This document shows, piece after piece, positions 1-9,305 of a DNA stretch of 64,000 bases. The DNA comes from Lachnospiraceae bacterium (lineage in GTDB: Bacteria > Bacillota > Clostridia > Lachnospirales > Lachnospiraceae), in contig JAFQQI010000107.1 in assembly GCA_017411305.1 (NCBI GenBank), forward strand, positions 186,001 through 250,000. Reading direction: 5' to 3'. The notes under the pieces are model-generated. The model ran no database searches, was not told the DNA's origin, and worked only from the letters and a program-made list of their open reading frames with translations. Every line of letters starts with the position of its first letter. Position 1 is the stretch's first letter. Made by a program: the position numbers and the translations under genes.

Positions 1-462
1 AGAGAAGATTTGATTACAGAGGATACACTTCCCGGTACTCCTACTATGTTAAAATATAAGATTCATGCAGACAATGAATCTCTTTATAACACACCTCCCG
101 CATATGGTATTTATATCTGCGGTAAGGTATTTAAGTGGATTAAGAAGCAGGGCGGTCTTGCTGCCATGAAGGAATACAACGAAAAGAAAGCTAAGATACT
201 GTATGATTTCCTTGACGAAAGCAAGCTCTTTAGCGGAACCGTAAGAAAGGAAGACCGTTCTTTAATGAACGTGCCTTTCGTAACAGGTAATGAAGAACTG
301 GATGCTAAGTTTGTAAAAGAAGCAAAAGCAGCCGGATTTGAAAACCTGAAAGGCCACAGAAGCGTAGGCGGTATGCGTGCAAGTATATACAATGCAATGC
401 CTATCGAAGGTGTAGAGAAGTTAGTAGAGTTTATGAAGAAATTTGAAGAGGAGAATGCATAA
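1..462 (+). CDS. serC: Phosphoserine aminotransferase, C-terminal part (5' end outside window)
   Basis: The open frame runs in from base 1 (it reads REDLITEDTLPGTPTMLKY from the first codon), so the gene starts upstream of the window and only about 153 C-terminal residues are seen. The TMLKYKIHADNESLYNTPP stretch and the GHRSVGGMRASIYNAMP ending are typical of SerC, the PLP enzyme that makes 3-phosphoserine from 3-phosphohydroxypyruvate. The PLP lysine lies upstream and is not visible. It stops one base before the serA start codon, so the two serine-pathway genes are almost certainly one operon. Confidence 0.93.
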   Translation, partial: REDLITEDTLPGTPTMLKYKIHADNESLYNTPPAYGIYICGKVFKWIKKQGGLAAMKEYNEKKAKILYDFLDESKLFSGTVRKEDRSLMNVPFVTGNEELDAKFVKEAKAAGFENLKGHRSVGGMRASIYNAMPIEGVEKLVEFMKKFEEENA

Positions 463-463
463 A

Positions 464-1627
464 ATGTTTACATATCATTGCTTAAATCCGATTGCTCATA
501 TCGGTCTGAAGAGATTTAATGAGAATTATACAAGAACAGACGATGTAAATGAAGCTGAAGGTATCTTAGTGCGTAGTGCATCCATGCATGAAATGGAGCT
601 AAGCGACAATTTACTGGCAGTTGCCAGAGCAGGTGCAGGTGTAAACAATATTCCTCTTGATAAATGTGCAGAAAAAGGTATTGTTGTATTTAATACACCC
701 GGAGCTAACGCAAATGGTGTAAAGGAACTTGTAATTGCAGGTATGTTGCTTGCTTCCCGTGATGTTATCGGCGGCGTGGAATGGGTAAAATCTGCAAAGG
801 ATGATGCTGATATTGCTAAAGCGGCAGAAAAAGAAAAGAAGAAATTTGCAGGTACCGAAATTGCAGGTAAGAAGCTCGGTATTATCGGACTTGGAGCTAT
901 CGGTGGTAAGGTAGCAAATGCTGCTGTAAACTTGGGAATGGAAGTATACGGATATGACCCTTATGTTTCCGTTGATGCTGCATGGAATTTAAGCCGTGCC
1001 GTAAAGCATGTGCTTCATGTGGAAGAAATTTATGAAGAATGTGACTTTATTACTATTCATGTACCTGCACTTCCTCAGACCAAGGGAACCATTAATGCGG
1101 ATGCCATTTCTTTGATGAAGGATGGCGTAATTATCTTAAACTTTGCACGTGATGTATTATGCAATGAAGAAGACATATTAGATGGTATTGCATCCGGTAA
1201 AATCCGCAAATATGTAACAGACTTCCCGAACACAACAACTGCAGGAAAAGAAGGCTGTATTGTAATTCCTCATCTTGGCGCTTCCACAGAAGAATCAGAA
1301 GATAACTGTGCAGTAATGGCAGTAAAGGAATTGAAGAATTACTTAGAAAACGGAAATATTATTAATTCCGTAAACTTCCCCAGCTGTGATATGGGAGTTT
1401 GCACTCAGGCAGGACGTATTGGAATTTTCCACAAGAATATTGCCAATATGATTACCAAATTTACAGCATGCTTTGGTGATGAAGGAATTAATATTACTGA
1501 CATGATGAATAAGTCAAGAGGTGAATTTGCTTATACTATGATTGACTTAGAACAGCCTGCACAGAAGGCAATGATTGAAAAATTAGAGTCTATTGAAGGC
1601 GTAGTCAGAGTAAGAGTAGTGAAGTAA
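464..1627 (+). CDS. serA: D-3-phosphoglycerate dehydrogenase
   Basis: This is the first enzyme of serine synthesis, oxidising 3-phosphoglycerate with NAD. The 387-residue protein has an N-terminal substrate domain, a Rossmann fold near residues 136-155 (KLGIIGLGAIGGKVANAA), the catalytic-region motif NFARDVLCNEEDIL, and a C-terminal ACT domain (about 318-387) that in this family usually senses serine. I chose ATG 464, which follows GAGGAG at a normal distance and lies one base after the serC stop. An in-frame start at 443 exists but lies inside serC. A strong terminator follows. Confidence 0.95.
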   Translation: MFTYHCLNPIAHIGLKRFNENYTRTDDVNEAEGILVRSASMHEMELSDNLLAVARAGAGVNNIPLDKCAEKGIVVFNTPGANANGVKELVIAGMLLASRDVIGGVEWVKSAKDDADIAKAAEKEKKKFAGTEIAGKKLGIIGLGAIGGKVANAAVNLGMEVYGYDPYVSVDAAWNLSRAVKHVLHVEEIYEECDFITIHVPALPQTKGTINADAISLMKDGVIILNFARDVLCNEEDILDGIASGKIRKYVTDFPNTTTAGKEGCIVIPHLGASTEESEDNCAVMAVKELKNYLENGNIINSVNFPSCDMGVCTQAGRIGIFHKNIANMITKFTACFGDEGINITDMMNKSRGEFAYTMIDLEQPAQKAMIEKLESIEGVVRVRVVK

Positions 1628-1650
1628 TATATTAATTTAAGAATATATAA

Positions 1651-1680
1651 AAAGAGGGACGGCACTTTGCCGTCCCTTTC
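1651..1680 (+). terminator. Intrinsic terminator of serCA
   Basis: AGGGACGGCA and TGCCGTCCCT form a 10-bp perfect stem with a 3-nt loop, followed by TTTC. It lies 24 bases after serA. Confidence 0.85.
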
Positions 1681-1714
1681 ATATTAATTGTAATCGGAAT
1701 AATTTCAAGGTAAA

Positions 1715-2014
1715 TTATTTAAACTCCATAATACCTAAATCCTGCATATCAGACTTAAAGCGTTGATCCCTTTTGGCTGCTACAAGACTTGCAACATCCA
1801 TGTATTTGATGAAAATATCTTCTAAAGCCATACTGCGTTCATCAGCGATTTCTTTCATAACAGGTTTTAGCTTCTCCAGCTGTTCTGAGATACGCACTTT
1901 TTGAGGGTCGATATCGCCCATTACTTTTTCAGAATAAGCACTGATTCTGGTAAAAAGCTCTTTGTCACTTTCATCTAAAAAATTAAGGTCCTGGGGTTTG
2001 AATTTTTCGTACAT
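1715..2014 (-). CDS. Conserved small protein of unknown function
   Basis: This is a 99-residue, highly charged, mostly helical protein (start MYEKFKPQDLNFLDESDKELF) that I do not recognise. It has no signal peptide, membrane segment or cysteine pair. The longer frame begins with GTG at 2023, but that codon is almost on top of the AAAGGA ribosome site, whereas ATG 2014 is about 10 bases from it, so I prefer the ATG. It is transcribed against serA and divergently from glgB. The heptad-like pattern around EQLEKLKPVMKEI suggests helical packing. Confidence 0.6.
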   Translation of the reverse strand: MYEKFKPQDLNFLDESDKELFTRISAYSEKVMGDIDPQKVRISEQLEKLKPVMKEIADERSMALEDIFIKYMDVASLVAAKRDQRFKSDMQDLGIMEFK

Positions 2015-2123
2015 AATTGACACATCCTTTATTGTTTTAATAGCACTTGATGCTTGTGCTGTAATAATATCTTTGATAGAATAATCTTATACTATATTTA
2101 CCAAAAAGGAAAGAGGGAAATTC

Positions 2124-4607
2124 ATGGATAACAAATTATATAAGCTGATGAACTGGCCAAGAATTGAAGGGATTATTTATTCGGAAGAAGATAATCCTCA
2201 AGAGATTTTGGGTCCTCATGCGGTAGGCAAAAGTACACTTTTTCAGTGCTTTTTTCCCGGTGCCGAAAAAGTAAATTTTGTAGTTTCCGACAAAAAGAAA
2301 AAGATGGAAATGGTTGATGAAGCCGGTTTTTTTGCATTGCTGACAGGTGGCAAAGCACCGGAAAACTATGAATATGAGGTTATCTATCCGGATGCAGAAC
2401 CTATTTTTCGGAAGGACGCATATCGATATCAGATTGGTCTTACCAAAAAGGAAGCAGATAAGCATAATGCCGGTATTTATTACGATGCTTATGAAAAACT
2501 GGGCGCACATCCAATGGTTGTAGATGGGGTATCAGGTACTTTTTTTGCAGTATGGGCGCCTAACGCTATCAGAGTTAGTGTAGTCGGAGACTTTAATAAT
2601 TGGGATGGCAGATTGCATCAGATGAATAAAAACAGGGAAGCAGGTGTATTTTCATTATTTATTCCTGATGTAAAATGTGGTGAATGCTATAAATACGAAA
2701 TAAAATCTAAGGGCGATAATATATGTTTAAAGGCAGACCCTTATGCATTTGGGCAGCAACTGAGACCTGACAGCGCATCGATAGTAAGAGATCTTTCCTA
2801 TAAATGGCAGGATGAAGTGTGGATGAAGGAAAGGGTAAAGAAGCAAACAAAGAATGCTCCCGTCAGCGTTTATGAGGTGTATTTGGGTTCCTTTATGCGT
2901 GATAAGGATACCGGAGATTATGTGAATTATAGAGAAATGGCACCTGCTCTTGCAAAATATGCAAAAGAAATGGGATATACTCATGTAGAACTGATGCCGG
3001 TTATGGAGCATCCGTTGGATGCATCCTGGGGATATCAGGTAATCGGCTATTATGCACCTACATCAAGATACGGAACTGCAGAAGATTTTATGTTTCTTGT
3101 GGACACTTTGCATCAGCAGGGAATCGGCGTGATTCTCGACTGGGTACCGGCTCATTTTCCCAGAGATACTTACGGTCTTTCTGCTTTTGACGGAACTTGT
3201 CTTTATGAGCATTTAGATCCCCGTCAGGGGTCTCATCCTCACTGGGGAACTTTAATATATAATTACGGCAGACCTCAGGTTTCTAATTACCTGATTGCCA
3301 ATGCTTTATATTGGGTTGAAAAGTATCATGCAGACGGTATCCGTATAGATGCAGTTGCTTCCATGCTTTACCTTGATTATGGCAAGCAGGACGGTGAATG
3401 GGTTGCTAATATTTATGGCGGTAATGAAAACTTAGAAGCAGTAGAATTTTTAAAACACTTAAATTCCATTATGAAAAAGAGAAATCCGGGTGTTTATATG
3501 ATTGCGGAGGAATCTACTGCATGGCCTAAAATTACCGGTGAATTAGACGATGGCGGACTTGGATTTGACTTTAAATGGAATATGGGCCTTATGAATGACT
3601 ATTTAGGATATATCAGCTATGATCCTTATTTCCGTTCCCATCACCACAATGAATTAACCTTTAGTATGATTTATCAGTACAGTGAAAATTTCATGAACGT
3701 ATTTTCCCATGATGAGGTAGTACACGGCAAAGCTACCATGATTGGTAAGATGCCGGGAACCAGAGAGGACAAATTCGCAAATCTTCGTTTGACTTTAGGG
3801 TATATGATGACTCATCCCGGTAAGAAGCTTTTCTTTATGGGACAGGAGATTGGTGAATTCAAGGAATTTGATGAAACCAGACAGACAGAATACAGCCTGA
3901 CACAGTATGAAGAACATGCAGGACTTCAAAATCTGATGAAAGATTTAAATTTCATGTATCAGGACAAACCGGCTCTTTATACAAAAGATACTATGCCGGA
4001 AGGTTTTGAATGGATGAACTGTATTTCTTCACAAGAATGCAGAGTTTCTTATGTCAGAAAGTCCGACAGGGCGGAAGATACTTTACTGGTAATTGCAAAT
4101 TTTGCAGGCTCAGCGCAGGAATTTAAAGTAGGAGTGCCTTATGCCGGTAAATATAAAGAACTATTAAATACAGATGACATCAAATATGGTGGGAAAGCAA
4201 CTGGAAAGGCTAAGAACATAGCCAGTGTGGAAGAAGAGACTGATGGAAGAGAGAATGCAATTTCTGTCAAAATAGCCCCGTTATCACTTGTAATTTACAG
4301 TTATATTCCTTTTACCGAAAAAGAAAAACAAGAAATTGCAAGAAAGAAAGCGGAAGAAGCTGCAAGAAAGGTGGCCCAGGAAGCCAAAGAAGCTGCTGCA
4401 CGTGCAAAGGCAGAAGCGGAAGAAGCCGCAAAGCAGGCCCAGGAAGCCGCAAAGAAAGCAGAGGAAGCCGCTGCAAATGCAGCCAAAGCACAGGCACAAG
4501 CGGAAAAAGAGCTTGCCAATGTGGAAAAGGTCAAAGCCGGGAAAGAAACTGCAGGTGCAGAAAAGGTGAAAGCAACAAAGGGAAAGAAAGGTAAGGATAG
4601 TAAATAA
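2124..4607 (+). CDS. glgB: 1,4-alpha-glucan branching enzyme with extra C-terminal tail
   Basis: This glycogen branching enzyme (GH13) makes alpha-1,6 branches in storage glucan. The protein starts with an N-terminal module, then a CBM48-like domain (GTFFAVWAPNAIRVSVVGDFNNWDG), then the GH13 barrel. The nucleophile is in DGIRIDAVASM (Asp near 408), the acid/base in MIAEES (Glu near 461) and the third acid in FSHDEVVHG. At 827 residues it is longer than the usual 630-750. The excess is a tail from about residue 732 rich in Ala, Lys and Glu, predicted as a long helix or coiled coil. No other glycogen gene is nearby. The mscS-like gene starts directly after its stop. Confidence 0.93.
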   Translation: MDNKLYKLMNWPRIEGIIYSEEDNPQEILGPHAVGKSTLFQCFFPGAEKVNFVVSDKKKKMEMVDEAGFFALLTGGKAPENYEYEVIYPDAEPIFRKDAYRYQIGLTKKEADKHNAGIYYDAYEKLGAHPMVVDGVSGTFFAVWAPNAIRVSVVGDFNNWDGRLHQMNKNREAGVFSLFIPDVKCGECYKYEIKSKGDNICLKADPYAFGQQLRPDSASIVRDLSYKWQDEVWMKERVKKQTKNAPVSVYEVYLGSFMRDKDTGDYVNYREMAPALAKYAKEMGYTHVELMPVMEHPLDASWGYQVIGYYAPTSRYGTAEDFMFLVDTLHQQGIGVILDWVPAHFPRDTYGLSAFDGTCLYEHLDPRQGSHPHWGTLIYNYGRPQVSNYLIANALYWVEKYHADGIRIDAVASMLYLDYGKQDGEWVANIYGGNENLEAVEFLKHLNSIMKKRNPGVYMIAEESTAWPKITGELDDGGLGFDFKWNMGLMNDYLGYISYDPYFRSHHHNELTFSMIYQYSENFMNVFSHDEVVHGKATMIGKMPGTREDKFANLRLTLGYMMTHPGKKLFFMGQEIGEFKEFDETRQTEYSLTQYEEHAGLQNLMKDLNFMYQDKPALYTKDTMPEGFEWMNCISSQECRVSYVRKSDRAEDTLLVIANFAGSAQEFKVGVPYAGKYKELLNTDDIKYGGKATGKAKNIASVEEETDGRENAISVKIAPLSLVIYSYIPFTEKEKQEIARKKAEEAARKVAQEAKEAAARAKAEAEEAAKQAQEAAKKAEEAAANAAKAQAQAEKELANVEKVKAGKETAGAEKVKATKGKKGKDSK

Positions 4608-5450
4608 ATGGAACCTATGAATCTTGAAAAAGGCATAATCGAAAGCTTTTTAAGTGAATTACCGGAGAGGCTTTTTCACCTGGGACTTAGAATTGTGTTG
4701 GCAGTGCTGGTCCTGCTAATGGGAATTCAGCTGATAAAGCTAATCAGAAAGGTATTAAAAAAAGCGCTGGTTAAAAGCCGAGTAGACGAAAGTGCAGTCA
4801 GATTTATAGATTCCTTTTCAAAATATGCACTATATTTTTTCCTTATTATCATAACAGCATCCTGGCTTGGTGTGGATGCTGCCAGCATTATAGCAATATT
4901 AGGTTCTGCCGGTGTGGCAATCGGCTTGGCAGTACAAGGAAGCTTCAGTAATTTTGCAGGTGGCGTACTTATTTTGATATTAAAGCCATTTACGGTAGGA
5001 GATTATATTAAAGATGGGTTAGGAAATGAGGGAACAGTTAAAACCATTGATGTGTTTTATACCCAGTTAGTAACACCCGACAATAAAACCATCGTTCTCC
5101 CAAACGGAACCCTTGCTAACGGCTGTATCACTAATTTTTCAGAGTGTAAAATGCGCCGAATAGATATATTGGTGTCAATTGCCTATGATGAGGATATTAA
5201 AAAGGCAAAGAATGTGTTGGAACAGGTACTTATCAATGATGCAGATGTACAGGAAAATCAGGAGAGGCTGGTATTTGTAGAAAATCTGGCAGAAAGCAGT
5301 GTGAATATAAATGTAAGGTGCTGGGCAAATAATGATGTGTATTGGGAGGTGAAATGGCGGCTGACAGAGAATATAAAATATGCTCTCGATGATGCTAAAA
5401 TCCGTATTCCTTATCCTCAATTGGATGTGCATGTGGATAGTAATTCATAA
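4608..5450 (+). CDS. Small-conductance mechanosensitive channel (MscS family)
   Basis: This 280-residue MscS-type channel opens under membrane tension to release solutes on osmotic down-shock. It shows two early membrane helices (about 22-42 and 70-90), then the pore helix with the small-residue pattern GSAGVAIGLAVQGSFSNFAGG, the conserved KPFTVGDYIK turn, a beta domain (VVLPNG-type VLPNGTLANGCITN) and a C-terminal alpha/beta domain. The ATG immediately follows the glgB stop, so translation is probably coupled to glgB. Confidence 0.9.
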   Translation: MEPMNLEKGIIESFLSELPERLFHLGLRIVLAVLVLLMGIQLIKLIRKVLKKALVKSRVDESAVRFIDSFSKYALYFFLIIITASWLGVDAASIIAILGSAGVAIGLAVQGSFSNFAGGVLILILKPFTVGDYIKDGLGNEGTVKTIDVFYTQLVTPDNKTIVLPNGTLANGCITNFSECKMRRIDILVSIAYDEDIKKAKNVLEQVLINDADVQENQERLVFVENLAESSVNINVRCWANNDVYWEVKWRLTENIKYALDDAKIRIPYPQLDVHVDSNS

Positions 5451-5527
5451 GATTATGTAAATAGAACAGATAAAATAACACTTGCCAAAAGTATAGTCAG
5501 AAGTTATAATATTTTTTGTTGTAACAA

Positions 5528-5600
5528 GCTGGAATGGCGCAGTTGGTAGCGCAACTGATTCGTAATCAGTAGGTCGAGGGTTCGAGTCCCTTTTCCAGCT
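5528..5600 (+). tRNA. tRNA-Thr (anticodon CGT)
   Basis: This is a 73-base cloverleaf. The acceptor stem pairs GCTGGAA with TTCCAGC, the D arm is GCGC...GCGC, the anticodon stem pairs ACTGA with TCAGT around loop TTCGTAA (anticodon CGT at 5561-5563, reading ACG), and the T arm is GAGGG-TTCGAGT-CCCTT with a G-T pair. No CCA is encoded; the discriminator is T. Confidence 0.93.
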
Positions 5601-5610
5601 TTTGAACATG

Positions 5611-5647
5611 AAAACGCATGTGTATCAAAAACCCACATGCGTTTTTA
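5611..5647 (+). terminator. Terminator after tRNA-Thr
   Basis: AAAACGCATGTG pairs with CACATGCGTTTT around a short loop, followed by TTTTAT. It ends the tRNA transcript before the SGNH hydrolase remnant. Confidence 0.85.
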
Positions 5648-5671
5648 TATTTTTAGAGAAAGAGGGAAATA

Positions 5672-6011
5672 ATGGAAAAAGAACCTTGGAGACTTGAAAA
5701 AGAACAAATGGTAAAAGATTTTCATGTATGGAATAAAAGTGCTAAGAAGGGACAAATCGTGTTTACCGGTTCCTCATTAATGGAAATGTTTCCGATTCAG
5801 GATTATTCGTACCAATGAAAAGATTAAAGCTGCTAATGAGCAGGTGAAAAAGATTGCCGAAAAGCATGGACAGAAGTATATTGATGTTAACGCGCCCCTT
5901 ACAGATGAACAGGGAAGATTGAAAGCCGAATATACAATTGAAGGTATGCATATCAAACCGGAAGGCTACAGAGCAATTTTTAATGATGTTATGAAATATG
6001 TAAATGAATAA
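5672..6011 (+). pseudogene. Remnant of an SGNH/GDSL hydrolase, internally deleted
   Basis: The first frame starts at ATG 5672 after an AGAGGG ribosome site and encodes MEKEPWRLEKEQMVKDFHVW then GQIVFTGSSLMEMFP. This is the N-terminus of an SGNH hydrolase with its catalytic-serine GSS block, and it stops at 5818. A second frame from about 5802 to 6011 encodes TNEKIKAANEQVKKIAEKHG and EGMHIKPEGYRAIFNDVMKY, the C-terminal His block of the same family. The middle of the enzyme (usually about 100 residues with the G and N blocks) is missing and the two halves are in different frames. This reads as a deletion pseudogene, not a functional short enzyme. Confidence 0.8.
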
Positions 6012-6023
6012 CTTATGTAAAGA

Positions 6024-6094
6024 ATGCAAAAGAATTTGTTCAAAAGCTTTATTCGCAATGAAGATGAGCCTTTGAACAATTCTTTTGCATTTTG
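6024..6094. terminator. Long bidirectional hairpin between convergent units
   Basis: ATGCAAAAGAA-TTTGTTCAAA pairs with TTTGAACAA-TTCTTTTGCAT across a 24-base loop, with a T run on the plus strand and an A run on the other side. It separates the hydrolase remnant from the convergent ABC permease gene. Confidence 0.65.
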
Positions 6095-6916
6095 TCATTT
6101 ATGTTTCAAATACCAATGCTCTGCACATTGTAAACACTGGTATAGTCCCATAGCAATGACGCATAAAATAATAATGGAAGTAATCACCATATTAAGCTGA
6201 AATACCTGAGAACCATAGATAATCAAATATCCCAGTCCACGTCTTGCGGCAAGAAATTCGCCGATAATAACTCCCACCAGTGCCAAACCGATATTGACTT
6301 TCATATTACTGAGAAGCAAAGGAACGGAAGAGGGAAGAATCACCTTACGAAATGCAGTAAAACGATTGCCACCTAATGTGATAATCAGTTTTAGTTTTTC
6401 TGCGTCTGCTTGTTTAAAACCTGTATATAGATTAATGATAGACCCAAAAACAGCGACAGAAACACCTGCGACTATAATGGTATCAGTTCCGGTTCCCAGC
6501 CATACAATGATAAGCGGCGCCAATGCGGATTTAGGTAAGCTGTTTAATACTACAAGGTAAGGCTCTACAATTTCAGAAAAAGTATTGGAATACCAAAGTA
6601 GCGTGGAGAACAACAGGCTAATGATAGTAATCAAAAAGAAGCTTGCTAGGGTTTCGAATAAGGTGATTCCGGTATGAACAAAAAAGGAGCCATCCAGAAT
6701 CATTTCAATAAAAAAGGTGACTACCAGAGTTGGGCTGCTGAAAAAGAAAGTGTCAATCCATTTCAGCCTGGCAGCAATTTCCCAAAGAAACAAAAACAGT
6801 AATAAAACGATAATCCGCATTACAGTTATAAAATAATGATGTCGCTTATGGTTTCTGACATATATTCTTTGCGCATTGGATATCTCCGTATTAGCGGTTT
6901 TCTGTATCATATTCAT
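6095..6916 (-). CDS. ABC transporter permease, NitT/TauT (SsuC) type
   Basis: This 273-residue polytopic membrane protein with about six helices carries the BPD_transp_1 cytoplasmic loop (EKLKLIITLGGNRFTAFRKVILPSS). It resembles the permeases for sulfonates, nitrate, taurine or thiamine precursors. An upstream in-frame start exists at 6967, but AAGGAG lies 7 bases before ATG 6916, which overlaps the end of the ATPase gene by 26 bases, so I use 6916. Substrate cannot be told from the sequence, and no substrate-binding protein gene lies beside it. Confidence 0.85.
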   Translation of the reverse strand: MNMIQKTANTEISNAQRIYVRNHKRHHYFITVMRIIVLLLFLFLWEIAARLKWIDTFFFSSPTLVVTFFIEMILDGSFFVHTGITLFETLASFFLITIISLLFSTLLWYSNTFSEIVEPYLVVLNSLPKSALAPLIIVWLGTGTDTIIVAGVSVAVFGSIINLYTGFKQADAEKLKLIITLGGNRFTAFRKVILPSSVPLLLSNMKVNIGLALVGVIIGEFLAARRGLGYLIIYGSQVFQLNMVITSIIILCVIAMGLYQCLQCAEHWYLKHK

Positions 6917-7664
6917 CAGATATCTCCTTCCATAAAACTGAAAAATAATTTGGAAATTCCGGTGCATTACGTGCTGCTAAAAGTGAATCATCAGCCAGAG
7001 TTAAAGTAATTGGCAATTCTTTTTTTATTGTAGCAGGACGTTTGCTTAAAATAAGGATTCTGTCAGAAAGTGCAATTGCTTCTGACAAATCATGAGTGAC
7101 AAGTATCGTTGTGATACCGGCCTTACGGATAATACGCCCGATATCAGCCGAAACCATAAGTCTGGTTTGATAATCCAATGCACTGAAAGGTTCATCCAAG
7201 AGAAGAATTTGCGGGTTTAGCATCATTGTCCTGATTAATGCAACACGTTGTTTCATCCCACCGGAAAGCTCTCCCGGTTTTTTGTCCTGAAAACGTGCTA
7301 ACCCATAATCATTAAGGAGAGTTAAGGCAAGTTTTTCGTTTTCCGGAGTAATCGTTTGATTGATTTCCGGTCCCAGCATAATATTTTGATAAATGGTGCG
7401 CCATTCCAATAAATGATCTTGCTGAAGCATATAACCGATTTTGGTATTTTCTGAACGGTCCAATGTAATGGTTCCTGATTCCGGCATGTTTAAGCCTGCT
7501 ATCAATGACAATAAAGTGGATTTTCCGCAACCACTGGGACCTACGATTGAAACAAATTCGCCTTTGGTGATTTGAAAAGATATATTGGTTAAAGCAGATG
7601 TCTCTCCTTTTAAATTGTGATAGGAGAAACATACATTTTGACATTGTAAAATTGGCTGTTTCAT
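6891..7664 (-). CDS. ABC transporter ATPase, NitT/TauT (SsuB) type
   Basis: This 257-residue nucleotide-binding subunit pairs with the overlapping permease. It shows Walker A GPSGCGKS, Q-loop MLQQDHLLEW, signature LSGGMKQRVA, Walker B ILLLDEPFSALD and switch His in LVTHDLSEA. AAAGGAG precedes its ATG. It is divergent from argH; the 145-base gap between the two start codons must hold both promoters. I see no riboswitch there, which weakens a thiamine-transport reading. Confidence 0.9.
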   Translation of the reverse strand: MKQPILQCQNVCFSYHNLKGETSALTNISFQITKGEFVSIVGPSGCGKSTLLSLIAGLNMPESGTITLDRSENTKIGYMLQQDHLLEWRTIYQNIMLGPEINQTITPENEKLALTLLNDYGLARFQDKKPGELSGGMKQRVALIRTMMLNPQILLLDEPFSALDYQTRLMVSADIGRIIRKAGITTILVTHDLSEAIALSDRILILSKRPATIKKELPITLTLADDSLLAARNAPEFPNYFSVLWKEISDEYDTENR

Positions 7665-7809
7665 ATTTTACTCCTTTCACAGGTATAATATAGTTTATGA
7701 AACTGAACGCTTTTTGTGTAAAAAAAGATGGTTTTAGATAAAATCATTGAAAAGAATGGGGAAATGTGGTAGTATCAAATTCAGATTTAACAATTGGAGG
7801 ATTTTGACT

Positions 7810-9189
7810 ATGGCACAGTTATGGGGCGGTCGTTTTACCAAAGAAACCGATCAATTGGTATATGATTTTAATGCATCGATTTCATTTGATAAAAGACTGT
7901 TTAAAGAGGATATAGAGGGAAGCATTGCGCATGTAGTGATGTTGGAAAAACAAGGGATATTAACTTGTGAAGAGAAGGATGCAATTGTTAAGGGACTTTC
8001 GGAAATCCGAAGCGACGTGGAAGAGGGCAAACTGGTAATCACGCATGAATATGAAGATATTCACAGCTTTGTGGAAGCCAATCTGATAGACAGAATCGGA
8101 GAGGCAGGGAAAAAGCTGCATACCGGCAGAAGCCGTAATGACCAGGTAGCACTGGACATGAAGCTTCATATCCGTGGAGAAGTGGTGCAGGTTTCCGAAC
8201 GTTTACAGGAACTGCTTTCTACTATACTTAACATTATGGAGCAAAATATCAATACTTATATGCCCGGTTTTACCCATTTGCAGAAGGCACAGCCGACTAC
8301 ACTTGCTCATCATATGGGTGCTTATTTTGAAATGTTTAAGCGTGATGTACTCAGAATGCAGGATATCTATAAGAGAATGAATTATTGTCCGTTGGGTTCC
8401 GGTGCTTTTGCAGGGACAACTTATCCCCTTGACAGAGCTTATACAGCTTCCCTTCTCGGATTTGAAGGCCCGACCTTAAACAGTATGGATTCTGTGGCCG
8501 ACAGGGACTATGTGATTGAATTTTTATCTGCATTATCTACCGTTATGATGCATTTAAGCAGATTTTCTGAGGAAATTATTATTTGGAATTCCAACGAATA
8601 CCGCTTTGTGGAAATTGATGACGCATTTTCTACCGGAAGCAGTATTATGCCCCAGAAGAAAAATCCGGATATTGCAGAGCTTGTAAGAGGTAAGACCGGT
8701 CGTGTATATGGTGCGTTGGTATCCATTCTTACTACAATGAAAGGAATTCCGCTTGCATATAATAAGGACATGCAGGAGGATAAAGAAGTTACCTTCGATG
8801 CGGTAGATACCGTAAAGGATTGTTTGGTATTATTTGACGGTATGTTAAAGACCATCCGTTTTAACAATGCTATTATGGAAAAGAGTGCCATGAAGGGCTT
8901 TACCAATGCCACGGATGCAGCAGATTATCTGGTAAATAAAGGGGTTCCGTTTAGGGATGCCCATGGCATTATCGGTCAGCTGGTACTTTACTGTATTGAG
9001 AAGAATAAAGCAATTGATGAACTTGCTATCGAAGAACTTAAGACAATCAGCCCTGTATTTGAATCAGATGTTTATGATGCCATCAGCCTAAAAACCTGCG
9101 TGGAAAAGCGCCTTACCATCGGCGCACCGGGACAGAAGGTGATGGAAGAAGTGATTGCCATGAACAAAAAAATTTTGGCAGAACTGTAA
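7810..9189 (+). CDS. argH: Argininosuccinate lyase
   Basis: This is the last step of arginine synthesis, splitting argininosuccinate into arginine and fumarate. The 459-residue product starts MAQLWGGRF, includes [12 protein letters not shown], and carries the fumarase/aspartase-family signature [12 protein letters not shown] near residue 276 with the catalytic serine loop. I chose ATG 7810 because GGAGG lies 9 bases upstream; the 21-residue extension from 7747 lacks support. No argG or other arg gene is visible nearby. Confidence 0.95.
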   Translation: MAQLWGGRFTKETDQLVYDFNASISFDKRLFKEDIEGSIAHVVMLEKQGILTCEEKDAIVKGLSEIRSDVEEGKLVITHEYEDIHSFVEANLIDRIGEAGKKLHTGRSRNDQVALDMKLHIRGEVVQVSERLQELLSTILNIMEQNINTYMPGFTHLQKAQPTTLAHHMGAYFEMFKRDVLRMQDIYKRMNYCPLGSGAFAGTTYPLDRAYTASLLGFEGPTLNSMDSVADRDYVIEFLSALSTVMMHLSRFSEEIIIWNSNEYRFVEIDDAFSTGSSIMPQKKNPDIAELVRGKTGRVYGALVSILTTMKGIPLAYNKDMQEDKEVTFDAVDTVKDCLVLFDGMLKTIRFNNAIMEKSAMKGFTNATDAADYLVNKGVPFRDAHGIIGQLVLYCIEKNKAIDELAIEELKTISPVFESDVYDAISLKTCVEKRLTIGAPGQKVMEEVIAMNKKILAEL

Positions 9190-9305
9190 AGCAGATTGCT
9201 AAGGAAATGCATATAAATTATCCGGAACATATAGGTATATTCTTCAAAGAGGAACCCTGCATGAGACGGATAGTTACAAAAAATATATATGAGGAGATAT
9301 GAAAA

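Noticed and set aside
4336-4569. Lys/Arg-rich frame and minus-strand frames over the glgB tail
   Set aside because: They arise from the repetitive codons of the GlgB tail; no start site or homology.
5528-6094. Integration site of a mobile island at tRNA-Thr
   Set aside because: No integrase gene and no second copy of the tRNA 3' end was found; only a hydrolase remnant follows.
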